64,000 nucleotides of DNA from an uncultured Algibacter sp. (GCF_947490405.1 NZ_CANLGU010000002.1:794455-858454); one strand, 5' to 3'; positions 1 through 9,377 are shown, counted from the first letter of the stretch. The notes: a model not told the origin generated them from the letters alone. Translations and numbers: made by a program.

Positions 1-671
1 TTCCTTGTGGTGTTGCACCTACATCCTTAAATAAGATTGATATTGACTCATTAGGAGTTCAATTAGTTCTAAATACACCGTATAAATGGGGTAAGAATAA
101 ATTATTAGTCTATTTTGTTGATGTAGAGGATGAAGATTTAATGGATAAAACTGTAAAAACTGCAAATACGTGGTCAAGATATTCTAATATCAAGTTTGAA
201 TTAACATCTTCTATTTATGAATCAGATTTGAGAGTGTCTTTTTTAGCAAAGAAGGGCTATGCTTCAGCTCTTGGGATTGAAGCTGAGGAGTATAAGTTTT
301 TAGGTAAACCAACAATTTATCTTCAAAATCTACATAAAAGAACAGATACAGAATTTAAGAGAGTTGTATTGCATGAGTTTGGTCATGCTATAGGTTTAGA
401 GCATGAATTGCAGAATCCTGAAGCAATTATTAAATGGGATTCATCAAAAGTATATAAATATTACGAGAAGATTTATGAATGGGATTCAGTTAAGGTTAAT
501 AAAAACATTTTTAAGAAAATCATAACAGATGACTATAGTAAGTTTGATTCAAAATCTATTATGATATATGCTGTTCCTGATTCTCTGACTAAAAATGGGG
601 TATCAATTCCTTGGCCAAGAGAACTTTCAAAACTAGACAAGAAAACTATTAATATTTTTTATCCATTTTAA
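1..671 (+). CDS. matrixin/astacin-like zinc metalloprotease, 5' truncated by window edge
   Basis: Zinc-binding motif HEFGHAIGLEHE (HExxHxxGxxH). The listed ORF starts at 141, but the frame is open from position 3 upstream (PCGVAPTSLNKIDIDSLGVQLVLNTPYKWGKNKLLVYFVDVEDEDL-M...), so the true start is left of the window. Confidence 0.8.
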   Translation, partial: PCGVAPTSLNKIDIDSLGVQLVLNTPYKWGKNKLLVYFVDVEDEDLMDKTVKTANTWSRYSNIKFELTSSIYESDLRVSFLAKKGYASALGIEAEEYKFLGKPTIYLQNLHKRTDTEFKRVVLHEFGHAIGLEHELQNPEAIIKWDSSKVYKYYEKIYEWDSVKVNKNIFKKIITDDYSKFDSKSIMIYAVPDSLTKNGVSIPWPRELSKLDKKTINIFYPF

Positions 672-682
672 AAAGTTACACT

Positions 683-2233
683 ATGAAGAATTTAATTAAA
701 AAAATCATTACCCTAAGCTGTCTACTTATTTTAAGCTCATCATTTGCTCAAAATAAGGTAAAAGAAAAAGATAATGAAGCTAATAGTGAAAAAGAGACTT
801 CTAATGTAGAGGAAATTAAAATAGATTTTTTGTCAATTGATGATTTTGAATGGAACATTAAAGAAGTAGAACATGGCAAAAAGTATATTGTAAGGATTGA
901 AAATATCAATAGAGGCTTGTACAAAATAACTAGTGCAATTACTCAGCAGGATAATAACACAAAATTGCCAGAAATTTTTAAAGGGATTAAGATTCCTTCT
1001 TATTTGAATTTGTCTCTCCCTGAAATTGAAGATGGCTCTGTTGTTAAAGATGGTTTGAAGTCATTGCCTACTGGGTCAGGGGAAGATAATTATAAAAATG
1101 AAGTAGAGAAAATAAAAACGGAGTATATAAAATTTCAAAAGTTAGTGAATTTGAATAATGATATAAAAAATTTATATGTTTCATGTGACAAGTCTTATGC
1201 TTCAATTAATAATGAATTGATAGGGTTGCTTAAAAATTTCACAGGAGATACTTCAGATGATAAAAGTCATCAGTTGAATGAATTAAAAGAGGCTGTAAAT
1301 ACCATTATCAACTCTGTTATAACTTCATCATATAAGATTAATGAATTGTTGCCTAAGGTAATTGAAGCTATAAATGTAGAGATAGGAAAGAAAAATTTAG
1401 ACATTTACAAATGGGAAGCTAAACCTTTGCCGAAAACTCATGCAAATTATGTTAAGGCTTATGTAATTTATAAAGTGCTAATTGATGATGTGAGTAAATC
1501 AAAGGTTTATATAGAATCATTAAAATCGTTAAAGTCAAAGGCAAATGAACTTGTTGCAGAAATGCGTAAATATAAAGATGAAAATAATATACAAGTTCTT
1601 ATAGATAATTGTAACCTCATTAATGAATCAAATTTTACTTATAAGAGTAAGCCAATAAAAGTAAAAGAAGATGAAGTTAAATTTGATATCAAAATATCAT
1701 CTGATAGTCTTCTTAAATGTGATAAGAACAATGAAGTTGTTTTATTAAAAACCTTGAAAACTAAAGGAGGATGGAAAGTAGATTTCAGCTCAGGAATCTT
1801 TTTCAATGGAGGTAATGATGACTTCCTTGGTAGAGAAATACAGTACAAACCTGTTGATAGCACTACTTCAATCATACAATCTAAAGATGGAGGAGATAGG
1901 TTAATGTTATCAATAGGAGCATTAATGCATATTTACTATAGACAAGGAGAGAAGGTTAATTGGGCTATAAGCCCAGGGTTAAGTACAACATCAGAATTGG
2001 ATGGATTAAATTTTCACTTGGGAGCATCAGCTATATTTGGAAGAAAAAACAGGTTAGTTATTACAGGAGGTGTAACTATGAGAGAGGCAATAATATTAGA
2101 TAGAAATTATAAATTTGACGTAGAATATAATAAAAGTGAGTTGCCAGAATCTCCACCAACTATTAAAGCATTTCCTAAGTTTGGATGGTTTCTGAGTTTA
2201 ACTTACAATTTTTCAAAGTTCAAAACAGAATAG
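683..2233 (+). CDS. exported protein with signal peptide, coiled-coil middle and beta-barrel-like C-terminus (outer membrane candidate)
   Basis: N-terminal MKNLIKKIITLSCLLILSSSFAQ signal peptide; K/E-rich helical centre; C-terminal alternating aromatic strands ending GWFLSLTYNFSKFKTE. Starts 11 nt after the metalloprotease stop. Confidence 0.7.
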   Translation: MKNLIKKIITLSCLLILSSSFAQNKVKEKDNEANSEKETSNVEEIKIDFLSIDDFEWNIKEVEHGKKYIVRIENINRGLYKITSAITQQDNNTKLPEIFKGIKIPSYLNLSLPEIEDGSVVKDGLKSLPTGSGEDNYKNEVEKIKTEYIKFQKLVNLNNDIKNLYVSCDKSYASINNELIGLLKNFTGDTSDDKSHQLNELKEAVNTIINSVITSSYKINELLPKVIEAINVEIGKKNLDIYKWEAKPLPKTHANYVKAYVIYKVLIDDVSKSKVYIESLKSLKSKANELVAEMRKYKDENNIQVLIDNCNLINESNFTYKSKPIKVKEDEVKFDIKISSDSLLKCDKNNEVVLLKTLKTKGGWKVDFSSGIFFNGGNDDFLGREIQYKPVDSTTSIIQSKDGGDRLMLSIGALMHIYYRQGEKVNWAISPGLSTTSELDGLNFHLGASAIFGRKNRLVITGGVTMREAIILDRNYKFDVEYNKSELPESPPTIKAFPKFGWFLSLTYNFSKFKTE

Positions 2234-2341
2234 ACTATTACACCTCTTCTATTGGTGGTAAAAGGCAATTAAGTTTAGTGGTAGAAAAAAGGTGCACTTT
2301 TAGGCATACCTAAATTTAAAATAAATGTAACCTATTGATAA

Positions 2342-2385
2342 TCATAACCCGAAGGTCACTGGTTCGAGTCCAGTTCCCGCTACTA
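2342..2385 (+). other. partial tRNA-fMet (3' half), probable att site of an integrated element
   Basis: tcataaCCCgaaggtcactggttcgagtccagttcccgctacta: CAT anticodon, 3' anticodon strand with CCC, complete T-arm (ACTGG-TTCGAGT-CCAGT), 3' acceptor strand. No matching 5' acceptor, D-arm or 5' anticodon strand upstream. Confidence 0.75.
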
Positions 2386-2418
2386 AAAAAGCCTTCACAT
2401 TTTTGTGAAGGCTTTTTA
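2385..2418 (+). terminator. rho-independent terminator after the tRNA fragment
   Basis: aaaaaagccttcacatttttgtgaaggcttttt hairpin plus T-tract. Confidence 0.8.
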
Positions 2419-2517
2419 CTTTTATTCTATAAAATTATATTGATATTAGATTTTAAATAAAATATAAGAGGTTTAGTTTCTAAGTATGACATATGGCTTA
2501 GAATTTTAAAGTATAAT

Positions 2518-2682
2518 TAAATTGAAATTTATATCGTACCAGCAGATTAAGCTGCTATAAGTAGAATGTATGGCGGTATACATTATAGAGCTGCAGTTGA
2601 GGTTGGTGTAAGCCAAGGTAGAAATTTAGGCGCCTATATAGTTGATAATTTGAATATGACTGTAGAAAGTGTGCCTCAATAA
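2518..2682 (+). pseudogene. C-terminal remnant of a PAP2 phosphatase/vanadium-dependent haloperoxidase-like protein
   Basis: In-frame translation LEIYIVPAD*AAISRMYGGIHYRAAVEVGVSQGRNLGAYIVDNLNMTVESVPQ*. The GGIHYR...G...G pattern is typical of the family C-terminus; there is an in-frame TAA and no upstream gene body. Confidence 0.6.
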
Positions 2683-2776
2683 AAAGATAAAACAGGTTTT
2701 TGGAAATACTAAAGAGTATTTGTGTTGAAACTTTAGGCTTTTAAACTCAGTTTATATCCAGAACCTATTTGTGAAT

Positions 2777-3880
2777 TTACTTATGAGTTGTTTTCAATAA
2801 AATATTTGAAGATTCTCTTACTACTAATTTAGCATCTAAAATAATTTTATTCAACGTTTGTTTTATCTGTTTTTTATTAGTGTATGATAGAAATGTAAGT
2901 GCAGCTTGTTTACCTATTTCTTCACTGTGTTGATTTATACTTGTAATAGAAGGCGTTACCATAGAAGTAAAAGGTTCATCACCAAAACCCACAAGAGCTA
3001 TATCGTCAGGAATTCTAATTTTGTTTTCATTAAGTATTTGTAGCGCTCCTAATGCGGCATAATCACCAGCGACATAAATAGCATCAGGTCTATTTTCAAG
3101 CTTAAGAAGTTGTGTCATTTTTTTTCTTCCATCTTCAATTGTTAGGCTACTTTCAATAAGAAGTTCGGGCTCTATAGGAAGGTTGTGTTTTTTTAAGGCA
3201 TCAATATAGCCTCTAATTCTATTATTATAAATTCTAGTGCGTTTATAACCTCCAATATGAGCTATTCGTTGTCGTCCTTGATTAACAAGGTGCTCTACAA
3301 TTACATGGCTACTATCATAATCATTAATACCAATATAATCCACATTTAGATCATTCTCACCTCGGTCAAATAATATTAATGGAATACCTTTAGCTTTTAC
3401 TTTTTCATAGTATTCTAAGTTAATAGTTTCATTTGCCATAGAAGCAATAATACCATCGACTTGAGTGAATAATAAGGTGTCTATATTACCACATTCTTTT
3501 TTATAAGATTCGTTTGATTGGGTGATTATAATATTATACCCCTCTTTATTTAAAACTTGTTCTATGTTTTGAATAACAGAAGAGAAAAAGTTACTATTGG
3601 TTCTGGGTACGATAACACCAACCAAATGACTTTTTCCTTTTCTTAAAGCACTAGCAAGATGATTTGGTTGATAATTTAGATTTTTAGCAACCTGTCTTAC
3701 TGCCTTTTTTGTTTTTTCACTAATTCTTGGGTCGTCATGTAATGCTTTAGAAACAGCAGCAGCAGAGATATTTAACACATTTGCAATATCTTTTATTGTA
3801 GTTTTCTTTTTGATATTCAGTTTTTTTATATCTTTGCTTAATCGTTTAAGCAAATGTACTGTATTAAATAAACTAATCAA
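2777..3880 (-). CDS. LacI family transcriptional regulator
   Basis: N-terminal HTH TTIKDIANVLNISAAAVSKALHDDPRISEKTKKAVRQVAKNLNYQPN followed by periplasmic-binding-protein-like domain. The true start is probably a little inside the called ORF. Confidence 0.9.
   Translation of the reverse strand: MISLFNTVHLLKRLSKDIKKLNIKKKTTIKDIANVLNISAAAVSKALHDDPRISEKTKKAVRQVAKNLNYQPNHLASALRKGKSHLVGVIVPRTNSNFFSSVIQNIEQVLNKEGYNIIITQSNESYKKECGNIDTLLFTQVDGIIASMANETINLEYYEKVKAKGIPLILFDRGENDLNVDYIGINDYDSSHVIVEHLVNQGRQRIAHIGGYKRTRIYNNRIRGYIDALKKHNLPIEPELLIESSLTIEDGRKKMTQLLKLENRPDAIYVAGDYAALGALQILNENKIRIPDDIALVGFGDEPFTSMVTPSITSINQHSEEIGKQAALTFLSYTNKKQIKQTLNKIILDAKLVVRESSNILLKTTHK
3834..3853. promoter_or_regulatory. 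putative LacI-family operator
   Basis: ttgcttaatcgtttaagcaa: 20-bp near-perfect palindrome with central CG. Confidence 0.5.
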
Positions 3881-3923
3881 AATCTAATATTAAATCAAGG
3901 TTTTGATTTATTTTTAAAGTCTA

Positions 3924-3939
3924 GGTTAAACGTTTAACC
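3924..3939. promoter_or_regulatory. putative LacI-family operator
   Basis: ggttaaacgtttaacc: 16-bp perfect palindrome centred on CG between the divergent lacI-like gene and kdgK. Confidence 0.65.
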
Positions 3940-3973
3940 AAAACTAATATTTTATTAAATAAGATCAATTAAA

Positions 3974-5020
3974 ATGGGTAAAGTAGTAACATTTGGAGAA
4001 ATCATGTTAAGATTAGCTCCTCAAGGATTTTTAAGGTTTTCTCAAGCAAATAATTTTGATGCTATTTATGGTGGAGGAGAATCAAACGTAGCTGTTTCCT
4101 TAGCTAATTATGGAGTCGATGTAGATTTCGTAACACGTTTACCAAAAAATGATATTGGTGAGTGTGCTATGATGGAAATGCGTAAAAGAGGTGTAGGTGT
4201 CAATAAGATTGTGTGGGGTGGAGATCGTTTAGGGATTTATTTTTTAGAAACCGGAGCAGTTTCTAGAGGAAGTAAAGTCGTTTATGATAGAGCACATTCT
4301 GCAATTGCTGAAATTGAATCAGGTATGATTGACTGGGATGCTGTTTTTGATGGTGTTGAATGGTTTCATTGGACAGGTATAACACCAGCGATTTCTCAAG
4401 GTGCTGCAGATGTTTGTTTAGAAGCTTTAAAAGTTGCCAGTGCAAAAGGTATTACAATTTCTACAGATTTGAATTACCGTGCAAAACTTTGGAAATATTG
4501 TAGTGATTCTCATAGAGAAGCGGTTATGACTGAGTTAACATCATACTGTGATATTGTTTTAGGGAATGAAGAAGATGCTGAAATGCATTTTGGTATTAAA
4601 CCAGAAGGTATTACGGTTCAAACTCAAGGGCATGATGTTAAAGCAGAAGCTTTCTTATCCGTTTGTCAGCAAATGATGGAAAAATTTCCAAGGGCTAAAA
4701 AAGTAATTACAACTTTAAGAGGTTCTATTTCGGCTTCACACAATACATGGGCAGGAGTTTTATACGATGGAAAGAAAATGTACGAAACACGCCAATACCA
4801 AATTACTGATATTGTAGATAGAGTAGGAGGAGGTGATTCATTTATGGGAGGTTTAATATATGGATTATTAAAATACCCAGAAAATGATCAAAATGCCTTA
4901 GATTTTGCTGTAGCAGCCTCGTGTTTAAAACATACCATTAAAGGTGATGCTAATTTGGTAACAGTTTCTGAAGTAGAAAAATTAATGGGAGGAGATGCAT
5001 CTGGTAGAGTAGCTAGATAG
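3974..5020 (+). CDS. kdgK: PfkB family sugar kinase, probable 2-dehydro-3-deoxygluconokinase
   Basis: GGGESNVAVSLANYG and DIVDRVGGGDSFMGGLIYGLL PfkB signatures; followed by a KDPG aldolase gene. Confidence 0.85.
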   Translation: MGKVVTFGEIMLRLAPQGFLRFSQANNFDAIYGGGESNVAVSLANYGVDVDFVTRLPKNDIGECAMMEMRKRGVGVNKIVWGGDRLGIYFLETGAVSRGSKVVYDRAHSAIAEIESGMIDWDAVFDGVEWFHWTGITPAISQGAADVCLEALKVASAKGITISTDLNYRAKLWKYCSDSHREAVMTELTSYCDIVLGNEEDAEMHFGIKPEGITVQTQGHDVKAEAFLSVCQQMMEKFPRAKKVITTLRGSISASHNTWAGVLYDGKKMYETRQYQITDIVDRVGGGDSFMGGLIYGLLKYPENDQNALDFAVAASCLKHTIKGDANLVTVSEVEKLMGGDASGRVAR

Positions 5021-5110
5021 TACATAGTATTTATTAATTTGTCTTTTATGTTGTTTATTCAGCTTGCAGACAAATAAATACACATTTCAACAAAATACAC
5101 ATTTTATAAA

Positions 5111-5779
5111 ATGGCACAGTTTACAAGATTAGAAGTAGCACAAACAATGAAAGATACGGGGATGATTCCTTTGTTTTTTCATAATGATATAGAGTTAAGT
5201 AAAAAAGTATTAAAGGCATGCTATGATGGTGGAGCACGTTTAATGGAGTTTACAGCTCGAGGGGATTTTGCTCACGAAGTTTTTGGTGAGTTAACTAAAT
5301 ATGCAATAGCAGAATTACCTGGTATGATAATGGGAGTAGGTTCTGTAACAGATGCAGGTCAAGCATCTATGTATATGGCTTTGGGTGCAAACTTTATAGT
5401 AACACCAGTACTAAGAGAAGATATCGCAATAGTATGTAATAGAAGAAAAGTATTATGGTCACCAGGATGTGGTACATTAACTGAAATTACAAGAGCGGAA
5501 GAATTAGGATGTGAAATAGTAAAGTTATTTCCTGGAGATATTTATGGACCTCAATTTGTTAAGGGTATAAAAGGTCCTCAGCAATGGACGTCGATTATGC
5601 CAACAGGCGGAGTATCGCCAACAGAAGAAAACTTAAAAGGTTGGTTTGATGCAGGCGTTGCATGTGTTGGAATGGGGTCTAAGCTAATTTCAAAAGATAT
5701 TATTGCAAATCAAGATTATGCTAAGTTAGAGCAAGATGTTAAAGCTGCATTAGACATAGTAAAGTCTGTTAGAAAATAA
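5111..5779 (+). CDS. kdgA: bifunctional 4-hydroxy-2-oxoglutarate/2-dehydro-3-deoxy-phosphogluconate aldolase
   Basis: KDPG aldolase family features: GGARLMEFTARG, GVGSVTDAGQA, KLFPGDIYGPQFVKGIKGP, MPTGGVSPTEENL. Confidence 0.88.
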   Translation: MAQFTRLEVAQTMKDTGMIPLFFHNDIELSKKVLKACYDGGARLMEFTARGDFAHEVFGELTKYAIAELPGMIMGVGSVTDAGQASMYMALGANFIVTPVLREDIAIVCNRRKVLWSPGCGTLTEITRAEELGCEIVKLFPGDIYGPQFVKGIKGPQQWTSIMPTGGVSPTEENLKGWFDAGVACVGMGSKLISKDIIANQDYAKLEQDVKAALDIVKSVRK

Positions 5780-5806
5780 ATCTAAACTAAAATTTTATTT
5801 GAATTT

Positions 5807-5838
5807 AAAAAGAGTTGCCATTAAGCGACTCTTTTTTT
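5807..5838 (+). terminator. rho-independent terminator
   Basis: aaaagagttgccattaagcgactcttttttt. Confidence 0.7.
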
Positions 5839-5972
5839 GTGTAATTTTATACTTTTTCGATATAGTTAGATTAGATTTTTAATAATATTTTAACTAAGTC
5901 AAGCAATATATTTTACTTTTTTACTCACTATAAATTTGTTACATTTGGCATCACATTAAAAAAATATAAAAA

Positions 5973-6677
5973 ATGAAAATAATGAAATATTTAAGTCTTG
6001 GAACTGTGTTATTGTTGCTAGTATCATGTAACAAGAATGGCGTTGCGCAAAAACCTATAAAAACAGAATTAGATTCTGTAAGTTACGCTATTGGAATGGA
6101 TGTAGCTAAAAACGTAAAAGCGAGTTTTGATGATTTTGATAATGATTTGTTTATTCAAGGGTTTTCAAATGCTTTAGATTCTACAAATATGTTGTTAGAT
6201 GAAACAAAAGCGCAACAGGTTATTAGAGCATATTTTCAAAAGAAACAACAAGAAGAAGCATCTAAGCGTCAAGAAGAAGCAAAAGCAAACAAAGAAGAAG
6301 GGGATAAATTCTTAGCAGAGAATAAAACTAAAGACGGTGTACAAACTACAGAAAGTGGCTTACAGTATATCGTTTTAAAAGAAGGAACTGGTGCTAAACC
6401 AACAACTACATCTAAAGTAAAAGTACATTACCATGGAACTTTAATTGACGGAACTGTTTTTGATAGTTCTGTGGATAGAGGAGAGCCAACAGAATTTGGT
6501 GTTACTCAAGTAATAAAAGGGTGGACAGAAGGTTTGCAATTAATGAAAGAAGGTGCTAAATATAAATTCTTTATACCAGGGGATTTAGCTTATGGATCTA
6601 ATCCAAGACCTGGAGGTAAAATTAAGCCTAATTCTACATTAATTTTTGATGTAGAATTATTAGAAATAGTTGAGTAA
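5973..6677 (+). CDS. FKBP-type peptidyl-prolyl cis-trans isomerase lipoprotein
   Basis: Lipobox LLLVSCN; FKBP domain KVHYHGTLIDGTVFDSSVDRGEPTEFGV...IPGDLAYG...IKPNSTLIFDVELLEI. Confidence 0.92.
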   Translation: MKIMKYLSLGTVLLLLVSCNKNGVAQKPIKTELDSVSYAIGMDVAKNVKASFDDFDNDLFIQGFSNALDSTNMLLDETKAQQVIRAYFQKKQQEEASKRQEEAKANKEEGDKFLAENKTKDGVQTTESGLQYIVLKEGTGAKPTTTSKVKVHYHGTLIDGTVFDSSVDRGEPTEFGVTQVIKGWTEGLQLMKEGAKYKFFIPGDLAYGSNPRPGGKIKPNSTLIFDVELLEIVE

Positions 6678-6705
6678 ATTTACTCTAACATTTTAAATAA
6701 TTATT

Positions 6706-6737
6706 AAAACAGGAGGTTCATCTTCCTGTTTTTTTGT
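6706..6737 (+). terminator. rho-independent terminator
   Basis: aaaacaggaggttcatcttcctgttttttt. Confidence 0.75.
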
Positions 6738-6794
6738 TTTATAACCAAGTTAACCAATCAAGATTGTAACTTTACACTGTATTAAATAATCAAA

Positions 6795-7676
6795 ATGAAA
6801 CATAAATCAGGTTTTGTAAATATTATAGGAAATCCTAATGTTGGTAAATCAACTTTAATGAATGCTTTTATTGGCGAAAAACTTTCGATAATAACATCAA
6901 AAGCGCAAACCACAAGGCACAGAATATTAGGTATTGTAAATGGAGATGATTTTCAAGTGGTATTAAGTGATACACCAGGAATTATAAAACCTGCTTATGA
7001 GCTTCAAGAGTCAATGATGGGATTTGTGAAGTCTGCTTTTGAAGATGCTGATGTGCTGATTTATATGGTTGAAATAGGAGAAAAAGAATTAAAAGATGAA
7101 GCATTCTTTAATAAAATTACCGCTTCTAAAATACCAGTTTTACTTTTGCTCAACAAGATCGATAAGTCAGATCAAGTAATACTAGAAGAACAAGTACAGC
7201 TTTGGGCAGAAAAGGTACCTAATGCAGAAATATTTCCAGTATCAGCACTTGAAGGATTTAATGTCAAAGAAGTATTCAGTCGTATTTTAGATTTATTACC
7301 AGAATCACCACCATTTTACCCTAAAGATCAACTAACAGATAAACCAGAGCGGTTTTTTATAAATGAAACTATTCGTGAAAAAATTTTACTTCATTACAAA
7401 AAAGAAATTCCTTACGCCGTTGAAGTTGATACAGAAGAGTTTTTTGAAGAAGACCATATCATCAGAGTACGTTCAGTAATTATGGTTGAAAGAGAAACAC
7501 AAAAAGGAATTATAATTGGGCATAAGGGAAGTGCTTTAAAACGAGTAGGTATTGAAGCAAGAAAAGATTTAGAGAAGTTCTTCGGAAAACAAATTCATAT
7601 AGAATTATATGTAAAAGTGAATAAAAATTGGCGTAGTAACCAAAATCAGCTGAAACGTTTTGGTTACAATAACTAG
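6795..7676 (+). CDS. era: GTPase Era
   Basis: GNPNVGKSTLMNAFIG, DTPGI, NKID; C-terminal KH domain GIIIGHKGSALKRVGIEARKDLEKFF. Confidence 0.95.
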   Translation: MKHKSGFVNIIGNPNVGKSTLMNAFIGEKLSIITSKAQTTRHRILGIVNGDDFQVVLSDTPGIIKPAYELQESMMGFVKSAFEDADVLIYMVEIGEKELKDEAFFNKITASKIPVLLLLNKIDKSDQVILEEQVQLWAEKVPNAEIFPVSALEGFNVKEVFSRILDLLPESPPFYPKDQLTDKPERFFINETIREKILLHYKKEIPYAVEVDTEEFFEEDHIIRVRSVIMVERETQKGIIIGHKGSALKRVGIEARKDLEKFFGKQIHIELYVKVNKNWRSNQNQLKRFGYNN

Positions 7677-7763
7677 TAAATCCTAATAGTAGTTTCTTGA
7701 TAAATTAACATTATCGTAAAGTTGCTGTTTCATATTTGTGAATTAATTAATCAATTCAAAATT

Positions 7764-9314
7764 ATGAAACGTAACAAATTATTTAAATTACTTAGTGTAA
7801 CCCTTGTGGGAACTTTTATAGTATTCACTTCATGTGTTGAAGACGGTATGGACGGGCAAGACGGAACAAATGGTCTTGATGGACAAGATGGGGTCAATGG
7901 GCAAGACGGCATGGATGTAGCCTATTTTACTACTGAAGCTAAAATTAGCTTAGGCGACGGTGTTCCGGAAATTTCTGCTTATGATGCTGCAACTAAAACT
8001 GTGTTTTCAACAAATTCTGAAGCTAAAGAAGTTGATGTTATAAATATATCTGATTTAAACAACCCAGAGATTAAAAATCCAATTGATGTTACTTTGTATG
8101 GAGGTAATGTAAACTCTGTAGCTTGTAGAAGTGGTCTTTTGGCAATCGCAATAGAAGCAAACGAATCTACTGATAATGGTAAAGTGATTGTTTTTGAAAC
8201 AAATAATTTAACCACTCCTTATGCTGAAATTACTGCTGGAGCATTACCAGATATGGTAACTTTTACACCAGATGCAAAATATATTATAGCTGCAAATGAA
8301 GGTGAACCTAATGATGCTTATGATATAGATCCTAAAGGGTCAATAACATTAATTGAAGTAGAAACTAAAACTGCAACTCAAATTTTCTTTGATAATTTTA
8401 ATTCAGAGGAAGCCACTTTAGAGGATAATGGATTTAGAGTATTTGGTCCAGGAGCAGATTTAAGTACAGATGTTGAGCCCGAGTATATAACAGTATCATC
8501 AGACTCAAGAACAGCTTTTATAGCACTACAAGAGAATAATGGTATTGCTAAATTGGATATTGATACTAAAATAATAACAAATATTTATCCTTTAGGTACA
8601 AAAGATTATTCTGAAATAGCTTTTGATTTAAGTGATAGAGATGATGATATTGGAAATTTAAAACATTGGCCAGTACGGAGTTTTTATCAACCTGATGCTA
8701 TTGATTATTTTGAAATAGGAGGTATTGGTTATATTATTACTGCTAATGAAGGAGATGCAAGAGATTATGATGGTTATTCTGAAGAAGAAAGAGGTGATGA
8801 TTTAATTTTGGATCCGGTAGCTTACCCAAATGCAGCAATACTTCAAGAGGAAGAAAATTTAGGACGTTTAAAAGTTACCACAGCTAATGGAGATACAGAT
8901 GGAGACGGTGATATAGATCAAATATATGGCTATGGAGCACGTTCCTTTTCTATATGGAATACTACAGGTAAATTGATTTTTGACTCTGGGAATGAGTTTA
9001 CACTAGCGAGTTTGTTTGATTTTGGAAATTATCCTGAAAACAGATCAGATGATAAAGGAACTGAGCCAGAGGCTGTAACTACTTATTCTGATGGAATAAA
9101 TACATTCGCAATAATTGGACTAGAAAGAAGTGGGGATGTGCTTATTTATAATATAACAGATGTATATAATCCATTTTTCGTTCAAAGATTAAGGAATACT
9201 TCACCTGAAGGTTTATTAGTAGTAAACCCAGAAGAAAGTCCTAATGGAAAAAGATTATTAATTGTTTCAAATGAGTTTCCAAGTGACGCTACTTTAAATA
9301 TTTATTCAAAATAG
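7764..9314 (+). CDS. choice-of-anchor I-like beta-propeller lipoprotein with short collagen-like segment
   Basis: Start MKRNKLFKLL with lipobox FTSCVE; G-x-y run GMDGQDGTNGLDGQDGVNGQDGMD; propeller motifs PDMVTFTPDAKYIIAANEGEP and GTEPEAVT. The listed upstream start at 7722 is less likely. Confidence 0.75.
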   Translation: MKRNKLFKLLSVTLVGTFIVFTSCVEDGMDGQDGTNGLDGQDGVNGQDGMDVAYFTTEAKISLGDGVPEISAYDAATKTVFSTNSEAKEVDVINISDLNNPEIKNPIDVTLYGGNVNSVACRSGLLAIAIEANESTDNGKVIVFETNNLTTPYAEITAGALPDMVTFTPDAKYIIAANEGEPNDAYDIDPKGSITLIEVETKTATQIFFDNFNSEEATLEDNGFRVFGPGADLSTDVEPEYITVSSDSRTAFIALQENNGIAKLDIDTKIITNIYPLGTKDYSEIAFDLSDRDDDIGNLKHWPVRSFYQPDAIDYFEIGGIGYIITANEGDARDYDGYSEEERGDDLILDPVAYPNAAILQEEENLGRLKVTTANGDTDGDGDIDQIYGYGARSFSIWNTTGKLIFDSGNEFTLASLFDFGNYPENRSDDKGTEPEAVTTYSDGINTFAIIGLERSGDVLIYNITDVYNPFFVQRLRNTSPEGLLVVNPEESPNGKRLLIVSNEFPSDATLNIYSK

Positions 9315-9347
9315 AATTTTACAATATTTATAAAGAGTAAATAAGAG

Positions 9348-9377
9348 AACCAGAGTGTAACTTACACTCTGGTTTTA
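9348..9377. terminator. bidirectional terminator between convergent genes
   Basis: aaccagagtgtaacttacactctggtttt hairpin. Confidence 0.75.
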
